From positions 1 through 25,904 of the IMG/VR virus record IMGVR_UViG_3300025781_000063: DNA of 25,904 bases; one strand, 5' to 3'. Made by a program: the position numbers and the translations under genes. Positions 14,388 through 21,384 of this stretch are shown here, piece after piece. Positions within the stretch are counted from its first letter, which is position 1; each line of letters begins with the position of its first letter. Source of the stretch: a virus. The notes beneath the pieces are model-generated. The model saw only the letters and a program-made list of their open reading frames with translations, did no database searches and was not told where the DNA came from.

Positions 14388-16037
14388 ATGAAACAACTCG
14401 CCAGCAATTATTCCATCAGCGGATCAGACGTGACGCTCACGGGCGTTAATGTTCCGCTATCCCAAATCCTGCTCGTTTCCGATGCAACCACGGGAAATGT
14501 GCTTTACAGCATGGCAGGGCCAGCTTCCGCAAGTTACACGCAAGCGGCGAACAGCGTCATCACGCTGGCGATCGCTCCCGGATCAACCGACAAACTGACG
14601 ATCTATTATGACGACGGGGTTGCTCCGGCTAATGCCCCCACCAGCGTTTCGGTTTCCAACCTTCCCAGCACTCAGCCCGTTTCTGCAACATCGCTTCCGC
14701 TTCCTTCCGGGGCCGCTACCTCGGCACTCCAGACCACTGGAAATAGTTCCCTTTCCTCTATTGACGGCAAAACTCCGGTATTGAATGCCGATGGCGGATC
14801 GCCGGTCCATGTGCAGAATTTCCCGTCCACCCAGCCGATTTCCGCCGCAGCGTTGCCTCTACCCAGCGGCGCGGCGCAGGATGGAACCGACGGCACGGGC
14901 ATCACAGTTCCGACGGGAGGCTCCGGCATCCGAGGATGGTTGTCTGGCATTTACAGCAAGCTCTCCGCCGCGTTGGCGGTCACGCAGTCTGGAACGTGGA
15001 GCGTGGGCAGAACGTGGAACCTTGCCAGCGGAACGGATGCCGTTTCCGTGCAGGGAGGAAACTCAACCGCCGTTAAGGTGGATGGGTCGGCGGTCACCCA
15101 GCCCGTATCCTTGGCATCAGTTCCGTCGCACCCGGTCACCAACGCCGGAACATTCGCCGTTCAGCCGAGTGCTGGCGACCTTACCAGCGGATCGCAGACG
15201 ACCAAGATCGTCAACGGAACGAACACGCTGGCAGTCGATTCTTCGGGCGCGATCACAGCGAATAATGCGGCGAACCAAACCTATACTTACACCACGACAT
15301 CCAGCGTCACGAATGGAACCGTGGTCATAGGGCCGCTAAATTGTTCTTCGTATCGAACACTAATTTTGCAAATTACCTCGTACTCTTCTGGTTCTTACAA
15401 CGTCCAGATTTCCAATGATAATTCCACTTGGACTCAAATCGCAGGTCAGCAAACCACCCAATACGGATCCGGAATGTATTGGTCCACGGCCGGGTATGGT
15501 GCAGGAACTTCGTTCTTTTATCCTACTTATGGGGCCAACTACATCAAGGTTGTTGTCAATACCACGTTAAGCGGATCAACAAATGCGTTGTGTTGCGCTC
15601 TTTCCCAACAGCCGTTGACAATTACTTCAGTTTCTCCATTTAACGGGCCAAATGCCCTATCGGTTGCGGCAGTCCCGACCGCCAGCGTCATCAACGGCTT
15701 CTCCTCTTACCATTCCCTTGTCTGCGCGGCTACAACCAACGCCACTCTGGTTAAAAACTCACAAGGTCAGATCGGCTCCCTGATCCTGACCAACAACTCG
15801 GCAAGCTGGGCTTACTTCAAACTCTGCAACACTTCGACCGCGCCGACCCCCGGAACGACCACGGCGGTCATCAATATCGGGGTGGCTCCGAACAGCACGT
15901 TGGACTGCTCGACTTCTTTTGCTGGTCTCCGTCTCTCGACGGGCATTTCCTACTACGTCTCGGCGGGAACGTCGCTTACCGACAACACGTCTCTTCCTGC
16001 GGCGGGAACCTTTCTTGTCAACATGACCTACGCCTAA
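14388..16037 (+). CDS. large tail fibre / receptor-binding protein
   Basis: A 549-residue Ser/Thr/Ala/Gly-rich, beta-structured protein with almost no charge. Internal repeats are visible: NLPSTQPVSATSLPLPSGAA (about 92-111) and NFPSTQPISAAALPLPSGAA (about 144-163), with intervening SALQTTGNSSLSSIDG. A middle section carries periodic TQPVSLASV and TNAGTFAVQPS elements. The distal part (PFNGPNALSVAAVPTASVI onwards, about 420 to the end) is Ser/Thr-rich with three Cys. Such modular repeats typify fibre shafts with a distal host-binding head. The stop overlaps the next start (TAATG). Confidence 0.8.
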   Translation: MKQLASNYSISGSDVTLTGVNVPLSQILLVSDATTGNVLYSMAGPASASYTQAANSVITLAIAPGSTDKLTIYYDDGVAPANAPTSVSVSNLPSTQPVSATSLPLPSGAATSALQTTGNSSLSSIDGKTPVLNADGGSPVHVQNFPSTQPISAAALPLPSGAAQDGTDGTGITVPTGGSGIRGWLSGIYSKLSAALAVTQSGTWSVGRTWNLASGTDAVSVQGGNSTAVKVDGSAVTQPVSLASVPSHPVTNAGTFAVQPSAGDLTSGSQTTKIVNGTNTLAVDSSGAITANNAANQTYTYTTTSSVTNGTVVIGPLNCSSYRTLILQITSYSSGSYNVQISNDNSTWTQIAGQQTTQYGSGMYWSTAGYGAGTSFFYPTYGANYIKVVVNTTLSGSTNALCCALSQQPLTITSVSPFNGPNALSVAAVPTASVINGFSSYHSLVCAATTNATLVKNSQGQIGSLILTNNSASWAYFKLCNTSTAPTPGTTTAVINIGVAPNSTLDCSTSFAGLRLSTGISYYVSAGTSLTDNTSLPAAGTFLVNMTYA

Positions 16038-16240
16038 TGAAAACGATCACAATCAAACTTTCTGGCGACGAGTTCTGGGATCGTATCGCTGGCCTCGTCA
16101 ATGGCGAGTCCGGCCAGGTCACGGGATCGCCATTCACTGACGGGAAGCAATTCTATAACGCCGTTTTTCCCAACTACGGCGAGGTCACATGGATTCCCGA
16201 ATCCGTCGCAACCGTCACGGAAATGACTGACCCATCATGA
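16037..16240 (+). CDS. small unknown protein after the fibre gene
   Basis: A 67-residue protein whose ATG overlaps the fibre stop (TAATG) and whose TGA overlaps the next start (ATGA). N-terminal MKTITIKLSGDEFWDRIAGL is followed by an aromatic, Gly-rich middle (TGSPFTDGKQFYNAVFPNYG) and an acidic end. It has no transmembrane segment. Position and coupling suggest a fibre assembly chaperone or minor fibre component, which remains a guess. Confidence 0.55.
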   Translation: MKTITIKLSGDEFWDRIAGLVNGESGQVTGSPFTDGKQFYNAVFPNYGEVTWIPESVATVTEMTDPS

Positions 16241-16485
16241 GCGACGATCAGATCAACGTCCTCCGATCCGATATTGCCGCTTTGAAAGCGGTCATGGATG
16301 AGCGTACCCGCGCCGCCGACCGCAACTCGACCCTGCTCCGCACGGTGACGGCGGTGGTGCTTCTTCAGTTCATCGGAACGGTCTATCTGGCCGGGATCAA
16401 GACCCAGAAACTGGATTCCCTGGCTGAGGAAGTCATGCAGATCCGCAACCGGATCGACAACTTGACACCCGTTCATAGGGCATGA
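16237..16485 (+). CDS. coiled-coil single-pass membrane protein (lysis cassette)
   Basis: An 82-residue protein: an amphipathic N-terminal helix (INVLRSDIAALKAVMDERTR), one transmembrane helix (about 36-53, TVTAVVLLQFIGTVYLAG), then a C-terminal heptad-like coiled coil (KLDSLAEEVMQIRNRIDNL). This build recalls XhlA-type and spanin-linked small membrane proteins in phage lysis cassettes. It is coupled on both sides (ATGA overlaps). Context with the lipoprotein, holin and lysozyme downstream supports a lysis role, but the assignment is from topology only. The TTGAC that precedes the next gene lies inside its 3' end. Confidence 0.6.
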   Translation: MSDDQINVLRSDIAALKAVMDERTRAADRNSTLLRTVTAVVLLQFIGTVYLAGIKTQKLDSLAEEVMQIRNRIDNLTPVHRA

Positions 16486-16688
16486 GGGAATCCACCAAAG
16501 AAAACATCACGATTGTTTTCCTTCTCATCGCGGCGTTTTTGATGCTGGCTTTGATTTGTTTTTCGGCCACCGGCTGCGCCCATCAGCCCGCCGTATCTCC
16601 TGATTCTTACTTTGAACGGGCCTCGGTTATTTCCGACCGGATTGAGGACAAGGCCGTGATTGTCCAGGAATGGCTGAAAAGCCACTGA
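16482..16688 (+). CDS. small lipoprotein, outer-membrane spanin candidate
   Basis: A 68-residue protein starting MRESTKENITIVFLLIAAFL with a hydrophobic signal sequence ending in a lipobox-like SATGC (lipid-modified Cys32 expected). The mature part is only about 37 residues, with an acidic/amphipathic tail (VISDRIEDKAVIVQEWLKSH). Rz1-like o-spanins are exactly such short lipoproteins. They pair with an inner-membrane coiled-coil protein, here most simply a neighbour in the same cassette. The lipobox is imperfect at -3 (Ala rather than Leu). TTGAC lies 15 nt upstream of the ATG. Confidence 0.6.
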   Translation: MRESTKENITIVFLLIAAFLMLALICFSATGCAHQPAVSPDSYFERASVISDRIEDKAVIVQEWLKSH

Positions 16689-16692
16689 TGCC

Positions 16693-17118
16693 ATGAAAAG
16701 CCAATTCCTTAGACACGTTCTGCCGCTCATGTTCATTTTTTGCGGTTTTGTAGACATATCCGCCGCCGATCTTTCCAACGTCAGCAAAGCCGACATTTTG
16801 GCCACGGTCCGGCATATGCAAGCCCTAGCCGCCGAGCAAAAGGTGGCCTTAGCCAAGGCGGACGCTGATTTCCAGAAACAGGCCCTTGACCTTTCCAAAG
16901 CAGAGTCCGAGGCCAAGCTGATGGCCTCCGCCGCCCATAAAAATGCCAAAGAACGTGATGTGGTTGTTTGGGCCTTTGCCATCTGCTTTGCCGCTTTCTT
17001 TGTCCGCACTTTTCCGACCGTGGGATGGATTGTCGTGGCTGAGACATCGATTGCCCTTGCCGTCGGCTATGCCATGGGACGATTCGCCTTGGCATGGGTT
17101 GCCAATCTGATCCCGTGA
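16693..17118 (+). CDS. lysis-cassette membrane protein with coiled coil
   Basis: A 141-residue protein with an N-terminal signal sequence (MKSQFLRHVLPLMFIFCGFV, likely cut near DISA-AD), an Ala/Lys/Glu-rich helical coiled-coil stretch (about 28-82, with ALAKADADFQKQALDLSKAE) and two closely spaced C-terminal transmembrane helices (about 88-107 and 110-136). The start is 4 nt after the preceding stop. A periplasmic coiled coil anchored in the inner membrane is what an i-spanin partner would need, although canonical i-spanins have an N-terminal anchor, so this would be an inverted design. The TGA overlaps the holin GTG. Confidence 0.6.
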   Translation: MKSQFLRHVLPLMFIFCGFVDISAADLSNVSKADILATVRHMQALAAEQKVALAKADADFQKQALDLSKAESEAKLMASAAHKNAKERDVVVWAFAICFAAFFVRTFPTVGWIVVAETSIALAVGYAMGRFALAWVANLIP

Positions 17119-17360
17119 GCGATTGGCTCAAGCGCCTCTTTTCTGAGGCAAACGGCACACCATCCAGCACCCGAGTCCTGTTGGGTATTTCGGTTTTCGC
17201 GGTGATCGCGGCGATTACCTATGTGCTGGTCAATCACTATCTGAAACGGGAAATGACTGATCTGCCACCCAATGTCAGCAACCTCCTGACTTGGCTTGTC
17301 TCGGTCCTGTCCGGGGCAAAGGCTGCTTCCAAATTTGGTGAACTTCCCCCATCGGCATGA
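17115..17360 (+). CDS. holin candidate
   Basis: An 81-residue protein initiated at GTG (overlap GTGA with the upstream stop; a longer upstream ATG at 17094 is less likely because it would run through the neighbour). The N-terminal amphipathic SDWLKRLFSEANGTPSSTR is followed by one clear transmembrane helix (VLLGISVFAVIAAITYVLV) and a weaker C-terminal hydrophobic helix (NLLTWLVSVLSGAKAAS). The shape is that of a small class II-type holin with a short loop, immediately upstream of the muramidase gene. Holins form the membrane lesions that let endolysin out at the programmed time. No biochemical motif exists to prove this. Confidence 0.7.
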   Translation: MSDWLKRLFSEANGTPSSTRVLLGISVFAVIAAITYVLVNHYLKREMTDLPPNVSNLLTWLVSVLSGAKAASKFGELPPSA

Positions 17361-17917
17361 AAAAAACCGATATCACGCTTGCCGCGCTGACCGGCGGCTA
17401 TCCCGCTGGCTTTAGGATAGCCCTGAAACTGGTTTTGGATTGGGAATGTGAACTCAACCATGTGACCGGCGACATTGAATGGGAGAACGTCCCTGACGAC
17501 TCAGGGGGTCCGACTTTTGCAGGACTGCTGCTCAAAACGGGAGAAGTAACCCGAGATGCCACGCCGCATGATATTTGTCAGGTCTACTTTTTAAATTACT
17601 GGCAGAAACTGGCAGGCCTTCCGGTGCTGGTGCAGGAAATGGCTTTTTTCATGGGTGTCAACATTGGCATCGGAGCGGCAGTTCGATTCCTCCAATTCGC
17701 CCTTATCAATTACGGAGCAAGGCTCAACGTGGACGGCATTTTGGGAGATAAAACGTGCCAAGCTGCGTATGCCGTGTCCGATACCGACGGGCTTTGTATG
17801 CTCTTCCTCGGTAAGCTCAAGCGCCATTACGAGGAACTGGCCCAGCGCCCAGGACAAGCCAAGTTTTTGGCCGGTTGGCTGAATCGGGTGGAAGCCGCCA
17901 AGGGGCTGATGAATTGA
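17357..17917 (+). CDS. endolysin: GH108 muramidase with PG_binding_3
   Basis: A 186-residue lysozyme. Residues about 17-80 match the glycoside hydrolase 108 domain: ALKLVLDWECELNH carries the candidate catalytic Glu30, and VPDDSGGPTFAGL matches the DPGG-type motif (here DSGG). The C-terminal part (about 90-180, from VNIGIGAAVRFLQFALINYG to KFLAGWLNRVEAA) matches PG_binding_3, which includes the VDGILGDKT segment. Normal family size. It cleaves the glycan chain of peptidoglycan after the holin opens the membrane. It has no signal peptide, consistent with holin-dependent release. The start overlaps the holin stop (ATGA). Confidence 0.88.
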   Translation: MKKTDITLAALTGGYPAGFRIALKLVLDWECELNHVTGDIEWENVPDDSGGPTFAGLLLKTGEVTRDATPHDICQVYFLNYWQKLAGLPVLVQEMAFFMGVNIGIGAAVRFLQFALINYGARLNVDGILGDKTCQAAYAVSDTDGLCMLFLGKLKRHYEELAQRPGQAKFLAGWLNRVEAAKGLMN

Positions 17918-17933
17918 CAAGCGTTTGCATTCA

Positions 17934-18266
17934 ATGAACCCGTTCACGCCCGAGGAGGACGCTGAAGAAATTTGGGGCGAGGCATATCTTCAAGGGCGCA
18001 CCAAGTACGAGGCAGGAAGCAAAGAGCATAAGACCGCTTTTTGGTCTGCTGGAGCATCCTGGTATGCCGAGGAATTGCGCGGAGAGGCGATTGATTCAAT
18101 TGCTTACCTTTACCACCTACGCACCCGCCTTGAGTCCATCCGGTCCCTAGCCAGAATGATGCGTGAAGATGAGGATATGACCCTTTCAATGGCCGCGACC
18201 ATTTTGGAACACCTCGCAGGAAATCACCCCCCTAAAACGCTTCCCAAACCTCACAACCACGATTGA
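17934..18266 (+). CDS. unknown soluble protein after the lysozyme
   Basis: A 110-residue protein, start ATG 17934 (a TTG start 9 nt upstream would add MHS). TTGACA sits 15 nt before the ATG. The N-terminal part (PEEDAEEIWGEAYLQGRTKY) is acidic and helical, the centre is WSAGASWYAEELRGEAIDSI, and the C-terminus is a helical pair ending in a His/Pro-rich tail (PPKTLPKPHNHD). No signal, membrane segment or known motif is visible. It is separated from the upstream stop by 16 nt and from the next GTG by only 1 nt. Confidence 0.55.
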   Translation: MNPFTPEEDAEEIWGEAYLQGRTKYEAGSKEHKTAFWSAGASWYAEELRGEAIDSIAYLYHLRTRLESIRSLARMMREDEDMTLSMAATILEHLAGNHPPKTLPKPHNHD

Positions 18267-18267
18267 C

Positions 18268-19020
18268 GTGGCATCAATAACCCACAAATGGAAGCGGGTG
18301 CTGGCCGTTTCTTGTTCCCATGCCAAGTATGTGGATAAAGATGCCTGGGCGACCGTCTTGAAATTTAAGCAGAAGTTCAAACCGACGATTACGATTCATC
18401 TAGGCGACTTCATTGACCTTTCCGCCCTTCTAGGAAATGGCGTTGGATCTGGAAGTGAGGGGGAAGAAATCACTCCTGACATTGATACGGGACTTCAGCA
18501 TTTGCGTGAATTGCGCCCAAATGTGGTGCTTGCCGGCAACCATGAGGATAGGGCGTTTAAACTGACCTACTCCAAAAATGCCGTTACGGCATACGCATCT
18601 CACAAAATCGTCAATGCGATTGAGGAGACTACCGCCAAAATAGGAGCGAGGTTTATCCCATACACGGGCATCAAGCAGAAATACACCCTAGCCGATTGCG
18701 CTTTCACGCATGGGACTGAATACGGGGAGCAGGCCACAAAAAACATGGCAACCCGTTACACCAACGGAAGAACGCGAAAAATCATTTTTGGCCACACCCA
18801 CAAGGTTTCGATTGCAACCGCGCCCACGGATCACGGAGGCACGGGCTACAACATTGGATGCCTAGTCAACCCATGGTCGCTTGAATACGCCAAAGCTAGG
18901 GCATCCACCTTTGCTTGGACGCAAGCATTTCTGTGGGGGGAATACTGCGAGGAACTCAACCAAAGCTCACTTCAGATAACCCAAAGAGCGCAAGGAGAAC
19001 TATGGCGACTACCCATTTAA
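18268..19020 (+). CDS. calcineurin-like metallophosphoesterase
   Basis: A 250-residue protein with a GTG start, 1 nt after the preceding stop. The metallophosphoesterase motifs are in order: CSH at 16-18 in the position of the usual DxH, GDFID at 46-50 (GDxxD), GNHED at 90-94 (GNHE/D), His148 in FTHGTE and GHTH at 175-178. These ligate a two-metal centre for phosphodiester or phosphomonoester hydrolysis. The motif I Asp is replaced by Cys, which should weaken metal binding or change the metal preference. Phage enzymes of this superfamily act on nucleotides, RNA ends or protein phosphates, and the substrate cannot be read from sequence. It has no signal peptide, so it is cytoplasmic. Confidence 0.9.
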   Translation: MASITHKWKRVLAVSCSHAKYVDKDAWATVLKFKQKFKPTITIHLGDFIDLSALLGNGVGSGSEGEEITPDIDTGLQHLRELRPNVVLAGNHEDRAFKLTYSKNAVTAYASHKIVNAIEETTAKIGARFIPYTGIKQKYTLADCAFTHGTEYGEQATKNMATRYTNGRTRKIIFGHTHKVSIATAPTDHGGTGYNIGCLVNPWSLEYAKARASTFAWTQAFLWGEYCEELNQSSLQITQRAQGELWRLPI

Positions 19021-19271
19021 AGAAACCAACAGATCAGATGACTGGCAACGATTGGCTTTCCGTTTTGGCGCAAGCCAGCAAGGGAGTGGCAGACGATGTT
19101 CCTGCCGGATTCAAGACGTTGGCCGAAATAGCCAAGGAGACCGGCAAATCTGACTCCCAGACCAGAAAGTATATCCGAGAGGCGGTCAAAATGGGCTTGG
19201 TTGAGGAATCCAAGTTTCGAGTTCGTACAGGAAACAAAATCTACCCGACCCCACACTATCGGATCAAATGA
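19002..19271 (+). CDS. winged helix-turn-helix DNA-binding protein
   Basis: An 89-residue protein. ATG 19002 has a strong Shine-Dalgarno (AAGGAG) 5 nt upstream and overlaps the phosphoesterase by 19 nt. The FKTLAEIAKETGKSDSQTRK stretch (about 42-61) is a helix-turn-helix, followed by a recognition helix (YIREAVKMGLVEES) and a wing (KFRVRTGNKIYPTPHYRIK), the MarR/ArsR-like short winged-helix pattern. It is likely a phage regulator of late or accessory genes. A direct regulatory target is not visible. The stop overlaps the next start (ATGA). Confidence 0.65.
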   Translation: MATTHLKKPTDQMTGNDWLSVLAQASKGVADDVPAGFKTLAEIAKETGKSDSQTRKYIREAVKMGLVEESKFRVRTGNKIYPTPHYRIK

Positions 19272-19444
19272 GCGCGGCAGCTGATGAAGTCAATGTCCGA
19301 TGGGGGTTGACGATGGACGTTCAAGTTCAGGGAATTGAACTGCCGTTCAGGCTGCGGATCGTAACCGATGACGAGGACAAGATGCTGGAGGCGCTTTCCG
19401 ACTTTCAGAGTATGATTCTTAAAAAGGTAGAGGAGATGGGATGA
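19268..19444 (+). CDS. 58-residue unknown protein
   Basis: Starts MSAAADEVNVRWGLTMDVQV and ends ILKKVEEMG. The ATG overlaps the upstream stop (ATGA) and the stop overlaps the next ATG (ATGA), so it is translationally coupled to both neighbours. It looks like an alpha/beta fragment with an amphipathic C-terminal helix (KMLEALSDFQSMILKKVEEM). Too short and unfamiliar for a function, though the exact couplings argue that it is real. Confidence 0.6.
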   Translation: MSAAADEVNVRWGLTMDVQVQGIELPFRLRIVTDDEDKMLEALSDFQSMILKKVEEMG

Positions 19445-19689
19445 AACTGCCGCCAAAAATCACCATGCGGCGTAGAAAACTCGGCAAGGAACGTGCCGTA
19501 GGGCTGGCTCATCCCGACGGGCTTATTGAGATTGATAGCCGGGAGAAGGGAAAGGAGCTTCTGGACACCACCCTTCATGAGGCCCTCCATGTGGTTTTCA
19601 AGGAGCTAGAGGAGGAGGAGGTGGTTTTGATTGCCGGACTCCTCACCGATCTGCTTTGGGATGACCATTGGAGACGGGTGGAAAATTAA
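19441..19689 (+). CDS. mini HExxH metalloprotein
   Basis: An 82-residue protein. LLDTTLHEALHVVFKELEEE contains HEALH (His46, Glu47, His50), the zinc-metalloprotease signature. A third ligand (Glu58-61 or Asp downstream) is possible. The basic N-terminus (KITMRRRKLGKERA) may bind nucleic acid or a partner. At this size it lacks the usual domain body of ImmA/SprT-type proteases, but phage-encoded mini-HExxH proteins of similar length are common and their activity is unproven. It ends 4 nt inside the convergent membrane-protein gene on the minus strand. Confidence 0.6.
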   Translation: MKLPPKITMRRRKLGKERAVGLAHPDGLIEIDSREKGKELLDTTLHEALHVVFKELEEEEVVLIAGLLTDLLWDDHWRRVEN

Positions 19690-19991
19690 ACCAATGGTTC
19701 GTGACCATAAGCGCGGAGCAACTGGCGCGACAACTCGGATTGAGTGCGGATTTCTCGAACGAGAATGGCAAGGGAAAGCAGGATTACACATGAGATAAAC
19801 GCCCCGCACGCACAGATCATTCCCGTTCCAAGGTTGATAGAGCTTTCTATCTGTTGCATGATCGTCGTGCTTTTTGCAGAGGATGTGAGTCCATCAATAA
19901 TGAAACAAACCGCTATCAGGAACCCAACAGCGGAAAAAAGCCAAGCCGTGATGACCCGTGAACTATCAAGTGCTTTGATTGGTTTTTCCAT
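19686..19991 (-). CDS. two-helix membrane protein on the minus strand
   Basis: A 101-residue minus-strand protein, convergent and 4-nt-overlapping with the HExxH gene. Its sequence is coherent: a cytoplasmic-like N-terminus (MEKPIKALDSSR), transmembrane helix 1 (about 13-34, VITAWLFSAVGFLIAVCFII), a polar 20-residue loop, transmembrane helix 2 (about 53-78, GTGMICACGAFISCVILLSL) and a basic C-terminal tail (VREIRTQSELSRQLLRAYGH). It is the only structural-side gene on this strand. The opposite strand has a 91-residue frame that looks like a shadow. Position beside attP and int suggests a lysogenic-conversion or superinfection-exclusion role, which is inference. No Shine-Dalgarno. Confidence 0.6.
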   Translation of the reverse strand: MEKPIKALDSSRVITAWLFSAVGFLIAVCFIIDGLTSSAKSTTIMQQIESSINLGTGMICACGAFISCVILLSLAILVREIRTQSELSRQLLRAYGHEPLV

Positions 19992-20071
19992 GAGGCAAGT
20001 GGTAAGCCGTGTTCTCTAGATGGCAAGAGGTATTTCTACCATTTGCGCCATGAGGTTGATTGGGATGCAAT

Positions 20072-20150
20072 AGAGTAAAATTTGTTCCCAATAATGCCTA
20101 TTTTTGGGAACAATCTGCCATAATGTTCCCAATATTCGCTGTTTTACTCT
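20072..20150. repeat. nested inverted repeats upstream of the integrase
   Basis: An outer inverted pair AGAGTAAAA (20072-20080) and TTTTACTCT (20142-20150) encloses TTGTTCCCAA (20082-20091) and its complement TTGGGAACAA (20104-20113), plus a third half-site TGTTCCCAA (20124-20132). A fourth copy, TTGGGAACAA at 20299-20308, overlaps the integrase ATG. The set resembles integrase arm-type sites or a repressor operator array in an attP region. There is no gene in 19992-20307. Confidence 0.65.
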
Positions 20151-20168
20151 GTAAAAATCTCGCCATAT

Positions 20169-20193
20169 CTGGGTTCGAGTCCCAGCCAACCCA
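20169..20193 (+). other. tRNA 3' end fragment, probable attP core
   Basis: CTGGG TTCGAGT CCCAG (20169-20185) is a textbook T-arm, followed by the acceptor strand CCAACCC (20186-20192) and discriminator A (20193), with CCA not encoded. The D arm, a compatible anticodon stem and a GGGTTGG acceptor 5' strand are absent, so only the 3' end of a tRNA gene is present. Tyrosine integrases commonly use tRNA 3' ends as attB/attP identity, and the integrase gene begins about 115 nt downstream. Confidence 0.75.
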
Positions 20194-20307
20194 CGTTTTT
20201 CTGAGTAGCAGGAAAACCCGCAAACCCTGATAAACACTAGCTCGGTGGGTTATTGGTATTTATGGCATCAAGTGGGATTATTTGACTTTTGGGTACTTTT
20301 GGGAACA

Positions 20308-21333
20308 ATGGAAACCATGCCAAGAGGACGCCCCAACAAGCAGTTTCTGACCCCTGTATTCAACGAGGCCCGTGGCAAGTGGATGCTTGATATTCCCGCC
20401 GCGATGGCCGGAAAACGGAAAAAAATCTTTTTCTCCAGCCAGCAGGAGGCCCTCGTCGAGACCGCCAAGATCGTCCAAGAATTGTCTCTCGGCGCGGAAA
20501 TCACCCCCAAGGCTCAATCACGCAACGCCAAGCTCTCCAACTTGATTGCTGGCTACCTTTCCGACCGCAAGGGGGAAACATCTGCGGACAACTACACCAC
20601 CCTTGCATGGGGTCTTGGAATCCTTGCCGATCAATACGGGGCAACCGACCCATCGGAACTCACCCCCGCCGTCACCGCCGCATGGATCAAGAAACTACCC
20701 TACAAGACCCGAGGTCGGTTCAATGTGTTCGCTGCCTGCCGGACGTTTTTCAATTCCCCTGGCATGAGGGACATGGTTCCAAGCAATCCCTTTCGCGACG
20801 CACCCCCTAAAAAGGACAAGGGGCATCGTCTAGACATCCTGACCCCAGCGCAGATGAAAACCCTGCTGGCGCTGGATCTGGAGCCGTATTTCAAGGCGTG
20901 GTTGGTGTGCGGTGGATTTTCGGGGATGCGATCCTGCGAGTTTGAGCGCCTTTCCTATGAGTCCATTGACTACGACCATGACGAGATCGTCATCAAGAAA
21001 GACCAGAGCAAGCAGGGGGAGGCAACCCGCCCCCGATCAATTCCAATCTATCCGGCTTTTAAAAGGCACATCCCCAAGGGCAAGGGGCCTCTGGATGGCG
21101 GAGCAAGCTGGAAGCGAGTGGATATCGAGATGGAGAAGGCCCTAAAATCCCTTGGATGGAGGCAATGGAAGAAGAACTGCCTCCGGCACTCGTTTGCCAG
21201 CTATGCCCTTGCGGCGTCCCAGGATGCCGTAAAAACCGCCTATCAGATGGGTCACGCCTCACCGACCCTGATTTATACCACCTACGGAAATGCGGTCAGC
21301 AGGGCCGATGCGGACGCATGGTGGGCATTGTGA
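20308..21333 (+). CDS. int: tyrosine recombinase / phage integrase
   Basis: A 341-residue integrase that catalyses attP x attB recombination. I start at ATG 20308, which overlaps the TTGGGAACAA repeat; ATG 20317 is also possible. The AP2-like/N-terminal arm domain (MPRGRPNKQFLTPVF) is followed by a core-binding helical domain (NYTTLAWGLGILADQYGATD). Catalytic residues in the C-terminal half (numbered from ATG 20308): Arg208 in FSGMRSCEF, then NCLRHSFASY with Arg293 and Asn290 where the canonical HxxR His stands, His316 in MGHASP, and the nucleophile Tyr326 in YTTYGN. The His-to-Asn change recurs in related integrases I remember. TTTGAC occurs 21 nt before the ATG. Confidence 0.9.
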   Translation: METMPRGRPNKQFLTPVFNEARGKWMLDIPAAMAGKRKKIFFSSQQEALVETAKIVQELSLGAEITPKAQSRNAKLSNLIAGYLSDRKGETSADNYTTLAWGLGILADQYGATDPSELTPAVTAAWIKKLPYKTRGRFNVFAACRTFFNSPGMRDMVPSNPFRDAPPKKDKGHRLDILTPAQMKTLLALDLEPYFKAWLVCGGFSGMRSCEFERLSYESIDYDHDEIVIKKDQSKQGEATRPRSIPIYPAFKRHIPKGKGPLDGGASWKRVDIEMEKALKSLGWRQWKKNCLRHSFASYALAASQDAVKTAYQMGHASPTLIYTTYGNAVSRADADAWWAL

Positions 21334-21384
21334 GACTTGTTCAGAAAAGCGTTAGCTGGTAGTCATTAAACGGCGAACCACATG

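Noticed and set aside
2288-17919. The TTGACA copies as sigma70 -35 boxes
   Set aside because: With a normal 16-18 nt spacing, the -10 would fall on the start codon and transcription would begin inside the gene; no TATAAT-like hexamer is there.
20104-20193. A complete tRNA gene
   Set aside because: Only the T-arm and acceptor 3' strand can be drawn. No matching acceptor 5' strand, D-arm or anticodon stem exists upstream, so it is an att fragment.
20016-20237. Minus-strand 73-residue frame over the att region
   Set aside because: It runs through the tRNA fragment and repeats and has no coherent domain; the DNA features explain the conservation better.
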